Below are positions 57,230 to 64,000 of a stretch of DNA of 64,000 nucleotides, piece by piece. Position numbers and translations under genes: made by a program. The stretch comes from Vermamoeba vermiformis. Lineage: Eukaryota > Tubulinea > Echinamoebida. Within the stretch, counting starts at the first letter, position 1. Each line of letters opens with the position of its first letter. The notes under the pieces were generated by a model. It had not been told where the DNA came from, did not search any database, and worked only from the letters and a program-made list of their open reading frames with translations. The stretch covers positions 310,001-374,000 of the forward strand of contig JBEWZL010000056.1 in assembly GCA_045837725.1 (NCBI GenBank). Direction: 5' to 3'.

Positions 57230-58279
57230 GCTATCGATGAATAACGTTAGTAAGTTTTATTCTAATTGCAAAACAATTAACGACTTGGAAAATTAACTTG
57301 TAAAAACATAGAATTTGCACAGTAGACATTTTGACTTTACTTACGTTGTGTTGGATCTATCGTGTGAGTGTAAAAAGTTTGATTCCAGTTCGAAAGATTG
57401 TCTTTTATGTTTTTTTTTTCGCGTGACAATTTTTTTTTCTTTTTCCTAATATTTGTGCATAAAAAAAAAAGTGTCAAACACACGCTCGCGGAAGAAATCT
57501 CACTCGAATCACAGTTCGGGACAAGCAACAGAAATCCATCGCGCAGGCCTTTGCAGAGTGCACTATTGTACCGTACAGCTCCGTCAAGCTTCTGTAACTG
57601 GCTCTTATTACATGATTCAGTTATGAGCATGTAGCGCGAGGGTATTGTGGCGACAGTTGTGGGAGTTAAATTTTAGCTTGTTAGTTATGTCATTCGATAT
57701 CTTTTGGTCGCGATACCTGCGTTTTGGCCCGCAGAACCACCAGCTAGTTGTTTTGGACTTATCGAACGAAATGTAACTCTCTTTACCATAATAAGCTGCC
57801 GTACGTTGCGAGTAAAATTTCAGACATCCAAAACGCCGATTAATCCAACTCGAACTATGAGTAAAGCTTGGGTATTATCGGCTCAATAATTTTGTTTCGC
57901 AAAGTTATGGAAATGTTGTTCGGTCACACAGGCCAGAGCGTATATTTATACCGGTAGCTTTAAATATTACGTATCGGTCATGTAAGAAATCATATTATAC
58001 TTTACCAGTAGGGTTAATCCCGAACTTAAACAATAGATTGGGTTCAAATCCAAATTTCGAGAGCTCAAAAATTCTAGAATGGTGTTTGTGTTGATGTAAT
58101 CAATTGTTAACTTGTGCAAGTAGCTTGTGATGTGTCGCCAGTCGTGTTGGTTTGGAAGGAGGACAAGCAAACAAACTCCAACCATTTTTTTCACCAAACA
58201 AGCACAGCACAAGCCAAAGCCATTGGTTGTAGTGAACAATGAAAAAAGTTGTTGATATATGAATTAACGATACTTATTG
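57230..58279. other. Long intergenic region between DD3-3-like and PIF1 genes
   Basis: About 1.05 kb holding the two divergent promoters. It includes poly-T/poly-A runs near 57411-57470. A reverse-strand ORF at 57967-58239 contains LSSRNLDLNPIYCL, weakly like the SPDLNPIE motif of Tc1/mariner transposases, but nothing else supports an element. No RNA gene is evident. Confidence 0.4.
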
Positions 58280-61200
58280 ATGGCTGACTACGAGGGTAAG
58301 TTAGGTTTTTTAAGTATCCCTGTGTCTGCAAGGAATGGTGCAAATTTATTATTATTATTTTTCTCGTATAACATACGCATGTGTGACCATGTATTTGATT
58401 GAAAATAGATCAATTGAAGTATAATAATTTTTTATTTTTTCCTAGATCTGCTTCAACAACTCAGCAACGATGATTGGACCGAGAGGAATAAGGCAGTATT
58501 ATCTCTTGGAGATGACAAATACAAGTATAAAAACAAAGTCCTTGATTCGTTGATTTCCATGTTAGATGTGGAGACTAAAACTCAAGTGCGCAAGAACATC
58601 GTTAAAGTGCTTGGTAATCTTCAAGCCAATCGAGCAGTCCCCGCACTTGAAAAAATAATTGCTGATCGCAAGGAAGAGACACGTGTTAGATCCATGGCAC
58701 AAGTCTCGCTTGACAAACTGCGTAGAACCACAACCACAAGTCAAGCATTCACAGCAGTGCCGCACAATTCAAACACAACGTTCTGCGTACCAGCGACAAC
58801 CAGCGGACCACAGAGTCTTAAGCGTAAGCTAGACTTCGAGACGGGTTCAAACAAATCAGCCAAGACAAGTGTCAAGACGTCACCGAGCAAAACGGTTGAT
58901 AGTTCAAAGAACAAAGAAAATGCAACCAACGGACACGAGTCAAATGCCAAGTCTACGGAAAATATTCGTCCAGCTCAGAATAGCAGTGGTGAAGTCAACA
59001 AATCACCCTCAAAACAGCTCACAAATTTCTTTGCAAAAGTCGACAAGACAACAGCCCTCACACCTGCACCCGTCAGTCCAAAGAAGACCGTAAACGAGCT
59101 AACACGTACCCAGCGAATGTTGTTAGAGACGGTCGAAGAGTTCCCTGGACTGCACCGCGATGTCATAATCGCGATATTGTTCGGCAACAGTTCCATCGAA
59201 AAGCAGCCCAACTACTCAGTGTTGAAGTGCTGGAAGTTCTATCGCAGTCTCAAACGACCATTGCACCGCGAACACGAATTGATAGACGACGTCGGCAGGC
59301 TGTTAGAGTACAATTTATTAACGAAGCATGAACAGCGGCTGTATAAATGGGGTGTTGATCTGACATCTCTTGGCACGGACAACGGAAAGGCAATGCCTGT
59401 CGAAGAGAACGCAAGGCCTGGAATTGCGACCTCGTTAGTTGACAGCACCGAGTCTGTAAATTTTGAACCGTCTGAATTAGAAGGCAAGAAAACGCTCGTC
59501 ACTGAAGAGAAGGATGTCACGATGAAGGATATTACTCGCTGTGACCAATTGGCAAAGAACACTAGTGAAGTACCTCCAAAACCAGACCAGCGCTCAACAC
59601 TATTAGCAAGCCAACAGATAGCCCGCTATCTGACGGAGTTCACCGACATCAAGACAGGTGAGACACAGGACGAAGAACACAGCGTGGTGAACACAGAGAC
59701 GTGTATCAAAAGTCAGCAGAGTACATTTCAAGAAGCCAGTTTGACCTTTGAAGAGCACACGGACGAATTTGCACTACGACTTCTCAACGAGCCACTCTCA
59801 GTGAGCAGCAGCAGCGCTTTTGTCACTGAGACCGAATATACGGCCAGCGAATCTGTTCTGAACTTGTCCATCAAGCAATCAACAGAAATTGTTCCGCAGC
59901 AACAAGAATCAACGGCAGAGACGTGCAGCGAGGTGTCTGCAGTGCCACTGATGCCTGCAGTGACACCAAACAAGGGCACTACAACCACCAGCCCGCGCAC
60001 TTCGCCAAGCCAGACCAGTCCAGTCAATGCTTTCGCCAAAATGATGCAGGCGCAGAAAACTAAGTCCTCGCTCGCCCCTGCATCTCCAGCACCTCGCGAG
60101 GTATCTAATAACGTCCCTCAAGCACCAGTCACTTCGCCCACTACTGTGCATTCACTGCCTTCATCGTTCAAAACGCGAGGGATCAACCCATCACTCAACC
60201 AACTGCAGCCTCTCAGTAAGTGTAAGTTTTAGACAGTGCCATATACTCACGTCATATAATAGGTTTTAGTAATCTCGAGGCCTCAGTAAGTCTTGTAAGC
60301 TCTCGTTCTGAGCTTGCAACCAGCACTTCAAAGCTTGAATCAAAGACTCCTAACATGCTCTTACAACCAAAACGGTCTATTAACCAGCCCCTGCCTGCTA
60401 TTGTAAGCAGGTCAAAAGATTTCAAAAAGATTCGTTTACTAACTAAAAATAGCAAAAAGTTACTCCATCCACAACACTAGGCACGCCATTGTCTTCAGAA
60501 CAACAGAAAATTCTGGACAAAGCCCTTCAAGGGCAGTCATTATTTTTTACGGGAGCAGCAGGTTTGTTTAACGACTCAGAAAGCAAGTCGACATCCCGAT
60601 CTGACACTTCAATCAATCAGGCACCGGTAAATCTTATTTATTGCGAGAACTAGTGCGAACGTTACGATCGAAACACTCCTCGGCGAGTTCAGTATTTGTC
60701 ACAGCTCCTACAGGCATAGGTACGGAGTTAGTCCGTTCAATAATCATTTAGAACTACTGACTGACTATATTAGCGGCTTGTAATATTGGTGGCTGCACTA
60801 TTCATTCGTGGAGTGGTATTGGATTGGGCCGTGAAAGTAAAGAGGCGTTGTTGAACCGAATACAACGTGTAGCAACGAATGTCAAGCGTTGGAAAGATAC
60901 ACGCGTGCTGATCATCGATGAAGTGTCCATGTTGAGTGCGGAACTGTTTGACAAGCTTGATTACATTGCTCGATCCATCCGTAAGCGCCCTGAGCCGTTT
61001 GGAGGCATTCAAGTAAGTCCCGACAGAACAGGACGTAGTATACTGATGCACTTGTTGCAGGTGATCATGTGCGGCGACTTCTTTCAACTGCCACCAGTCG
61101 GCGATGACGAGAGCGAAGGAGTGCGCTACTGTTTCGAAGCAGACTGTTGGTCTCAAGTCGTGCCTCATTGCTACGAACTGTATGTTGTTCAATTATCGTC

Positions 61201-62262
61201 GGTGTCAATTCTTACCATACTGTAATTTACAGGAAGCAGATCTGGCGTCAGAGCGATCAAGTATTCGTATCAATGCTAAATGAAGTTCGCATGGGTCAGA
61301 TCTCGGATGAGACCTTCGAGCGACTGATGCAGTGCAGGAACACTCAATTTGACGAGAGTGACGGTATTAAACCCACCATGTTATGTGAGTACTATCATTC
61401 TGTAAAGTTGTACTAATCCGTCCGAAAATAGATCCACACAAAGTGTTTGTGGAGCAACAAAACAATCAACGACTTAATGAACTAGAAGGCGAGATAGAAG
61501 AGTTCAAAGCGCGTGACCATGAAACCTATGTGAATGGCAAGTACCTCGAAGGGCTGCGCAAAAATTGTCCGGCACCCGAGGTACTGCAGCTAAAGATAGG
61601 CGCGCAGGTAATTAATTTCTCCGATTAGCTTTATTTGGCAATTGTTCTTAATAAATTAACGTGCATTTACAGGTGATGCTTCTCAAGAATTTGAATTTCG
61701 ATCGAGAACTAGTTAACGGTGCACGAGGAAAAGTGATTGGCTTTGATGTGGATGCAAAGACCAAGGAAAAGTACCCGATCGTACTGTTCACCTCAAAACA
61801 GACCCAAGTTATCAAGTAGGTCCTACTAGCATTGCTTTGTGAATTTAATATATTTTTGTAGGCCTGAAAAGTGGAGTGTAATGCTAGGCAGTAAGGAAGT
61901 TGCATGGCGCGAGCAGATTCCCCTCACTCTTGCTTGGGCTATGAGCATCCACAAAAGTCAAGGCATGACCATTGATCGAGTTGAAATGGACCTTAGTAAT
62001 GTATTTGCTGCTGGACAAGCCTATGTGGTACGTTTCGGAAAGTCTATTAGTCGATCGTAAATTAAAGCAATGTTTTGTTTAGGCGTTGAGTCGAGCAACA
62101 AGCTTATCAGTACGTAATAATTAATTATTTTTGACGTAAGTAGAGTCTAGCGATTAATTCAAATTCAAGGGATTGAAGTTGCTCGGAACAATTGATCGAA
62201 CGAAGATCAGGTCGTCGTCAGCAGTTGTGCAGTTCTACGCCCAATTAAAAACCCTTTCTTAG
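58280..62262 (+). CDS. PIF1-family helicase with N-terminal HEAT-like repeats
   Basis: Thirteen exons (58280-58295, 58446-60215, 60263-60402, 60453-60561, 60621-60719, 60774-61012, 61061-61179, 61233-61384, 61432-61607, 61673-61815, 61862-62027, 62083-62109, 62170-62262) give 1082 aa. Residues about 5-75 are HEAT-like ([33 protein letters not shown]). After a Ser/Thr-rich linker comes a compact helical domain ([20 protein letters not shown]). The helicase follows: Walker A FFTGAAGTGKS (near 680), [66 protein letters not shown]1 enzymes unwind G-quadruplexes and act at telomeres, forks and in mitochondria. The repeat fusion is unusual. Confidence 0.92.
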
Positions 62263-62494
62263 GGATCACATTGTAAATAGTTCCAATTGTACAGACAAAA
62301 GAAGTATCTTTCGGCTCCCACAATTCCACTTTTAGCTCACCACGTGCGGCAATCACTTGTGTATTTCAATTTTTTCCCTAGTTTGGTAACCAGTCACCAC
62401 GTTTCCCGGCAGCAACGCAACATCTTATTGAAGTTGAATGGAAGATATTGTTTAATTATATTATTACCACCCATAATTGATCAACGTTGCAACA

Positions 62495-64000
62495 ATGTTT
62501 AAAGCTTTAAAAGCAGGTCGTAGACGATCTTCTCCAGGTACCTATTTATGTATACAATTGATTTCGTTATATAATTATTGGCCAAGAGGACCCTTATTTT
62601 CATATTTTATGTACTAATTTTGCGGTTTATTAATAATGCCTCTCTTGCGCAGCATTCGGTTCTCTAAAGAATCAAGCAGAAGCCTTATTACGAAAGTTAC
62701 AACTACGAGTGTCCGAAGGAGTTGGGCCTCAAACAATTGTCAAACTGTATAACGTAAGCGAAGCGAATCTGCGATCCTCCGATCTTTGTAGGTCTGACGA
62801 AACCTTTTAGATACTCACAAAATGGAATATACTATCAACTCACGGAGAGGAATCAATTCTAGCTTTAAAGCAGACTCTTAAACAATTGGGACGCAGCCTG
62901 GATGCGTGCGAAAAACAAACTGAATTGACGACTATCCACAGTTGTTTAGAAGAGGCGGTGAAGGTACTATTAACTACCCCTTTGATTCGTTTTCGTTATT
63001 TTACCACCGATAATTGCAAACGTAGACTAATATTCGCGTTACAGAATTGCCGTCAAGAAGGTATGTTGGGCTCTCTCGCTGAAAGTGAAGAGGACGGAGA
63101 TGCAGGAGAGGGTAAGTCGTGCCATTAATACCGCGATTGCAGGGTAAACGCGTTTTCTTTATTTTTGCCAACGTGTTACATGTAGATTCTAAATCTGGAG
63201 AAGAGTTAAGCCACCCAAAATCAGCACCTGCACTGACTGGGGGCAATAAGGAATATATTCGAGTATACATCAATTCAGATACCACGTTCCGGAGCTTCGT
63301 TGTAGCCTCGGAAGAGACCGTGCGAGAATTTTTGCAAAGAATAGCTCCCAAGCTCTCTTTATCAGACGATTATAATGAAGGTAAGCGTAATTTTAAAATG
63401 CTAATTCCGAAATCGAGGCGCGATAATTCGCCTGGTTTCGCATCCGTTCACCACTCAAGTCCTGTCATGTCTAAAATAGGAAAATTATCAAGCTTGTGCG
63501 TGTGTCATGTCATTCTCGTTAGTCGTAGGCCTGTCAACGAATTCGCATATTATAATGACCTAATCTGTTGTTATGTTGCGCTTAATATTTCGGAATCAAT
63601 CCATTTCAGACGTTCACTCGTCCGCGTGGAGCGTATCCAAATTTTCTTTTTTTAATTTTATGTTGAATCAGCCTCCTTTATATCTAACCATTTCTATACG
63701 GACGGTGGTGTTTGGTTTTGCGGAGTTAGGCGGCTTAAATCACGCGAATGTCACTTATCGGCAATTTTCCAAAACAGTTTTGTTCGTTTGTCTTCCTTTT
63801 TTCACTTTCTAACCGAGTGAATGCAACAGGTTGCGAGTTGTTCCTCGTCAATACCAAAACGCAAAGCGAGGAGCTGATCGCAATGGATGACAAGCCTGCT
63901 AAACTCAAGCGCTCCATCAGCGCCAGCGGATCTGGAAAGTTTATGCTTAAAAGCAAAGTTAAGACCGACGAACCAAAGAGCAGTACAATACATCGCTCGA
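62495..64000 (+). CDS. Ras-association (RA) domain protein, 5' part
   Basis: Exons 62495-62537, 62653-62753, 62811-62963, 63045-63111, 63186-63380 and 63830 to the window edge read MFKALKAGRRRSSP onward, about 240 residues visible. The N-terminal ~100 residues are helical (ALLRKLQLRVSEGVGPQTIV, EESILALKQTLKQLGRSL). Next comes an RA/ubiquitin-like fold: KEYIRVYINSDTTFRSFVVA, VREFLQRIAPKLSLSD, then CELFLVNTKTQSEELI, the beta-strand pattern that pairs with Ras-like GTPases. The gene is truncated by the window end. The 449-nt intron before the last visible exon is far longer than its neighbours and might hide a small exon. Confidence 0.65.

Noticed and set aside
58030-58060. GGTTCAAATCC as part of a tRNA gene
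   Set aside because: Flanks do not pair into acceptor or anticodon stems on either strand.
57967-58239. Tc1/mariner transposase fossil (LDLNPIYCL)
   Set aside because: Only one short motif-like stretch, no second conserved block and no terminal repeats.

Overview
The window is nuclear DNA from a gene-dense, intron-rich unicellular eukaryote. Most introns are 40-60 nt with gtaagt/gtacgt donors and a ctaac or ctgac branch-like word about 10-15 nt before the acceptor. Exons are joined here by phase, and nearly every model closes in frame. A fused folate-synthesis enzyme, a eukaryotic carboxylic acid reductase, a TALE homeobox gene, a tower-less LSD1, a DD3-3-like protein and a U12-type AT-AC intron together suggest a free-living, non-animal protist, perhaps amoebozoan-like. 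I cannot name the species.

Layout. 1-8.7 kb: 3' part of an MRNIP-like gene, a large F-box protein, a TALE homeobox gene, an unrecognised acidic protein and a Myb-like/U-box protein. 8.8-26.1 kb: housekeeping block with isoaspartyl peptidase, ribosomal protein eS17, S-adenosylmethionine synthetase, exportin-T, USP39/Sad1, PHF5A, glycine C-acetyltransferase, an AlaX-like protein, threonine dehydrogenase, a secreted MACPF protein, a mitochondrial BolA and RP9. Three of these (USP39, PHF5A, RP9) are splicing-related, and two (the acetyltransferase and the dehydrogenase) are consecutive steps of threonine breakdown.

26.9-32.9 kb is a DNA transposon of about 6 kb with imperfect terminal inverted repeats and a 19-bp tandem array. 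It carries a DUF7869-like transposase and a 2OG-Fe(II) dioxygenase that resembles the TET/JBP DNA-base oxidases, plus two further genes. The transposase and one accessory gene each appear to carry a frameshift, while the dioxygenase and the small gene beside it read cleanly. This is the best candidate for a notable system in the window.

33.2-55.1 kb: F-box/Cys-rich protein, an LSD1 demethylase ending in an SRI (RNA polymerase II CTD-binding) domain, a FolB-HPPK-DHPS folate enzyme, the PP2A activator PTPA, carboxylic acid reductase, a small GTPase with a zinc-finger tail, a Cys-rich membrane protein, importin-9 (with the U12 intron) and a mitochondrial PPR protein. This stretch is saturated with iterated palindromic words (TGACANNTGTCA, TCACGTGA, TTCAGTGAAC, TTGCCTAATTTG) in exons and introns alike. 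55.2-64 kb: DD3-3-like protein, a HEAT-PIF1 helicase fusion and the 5' part of an RA-domain gene.
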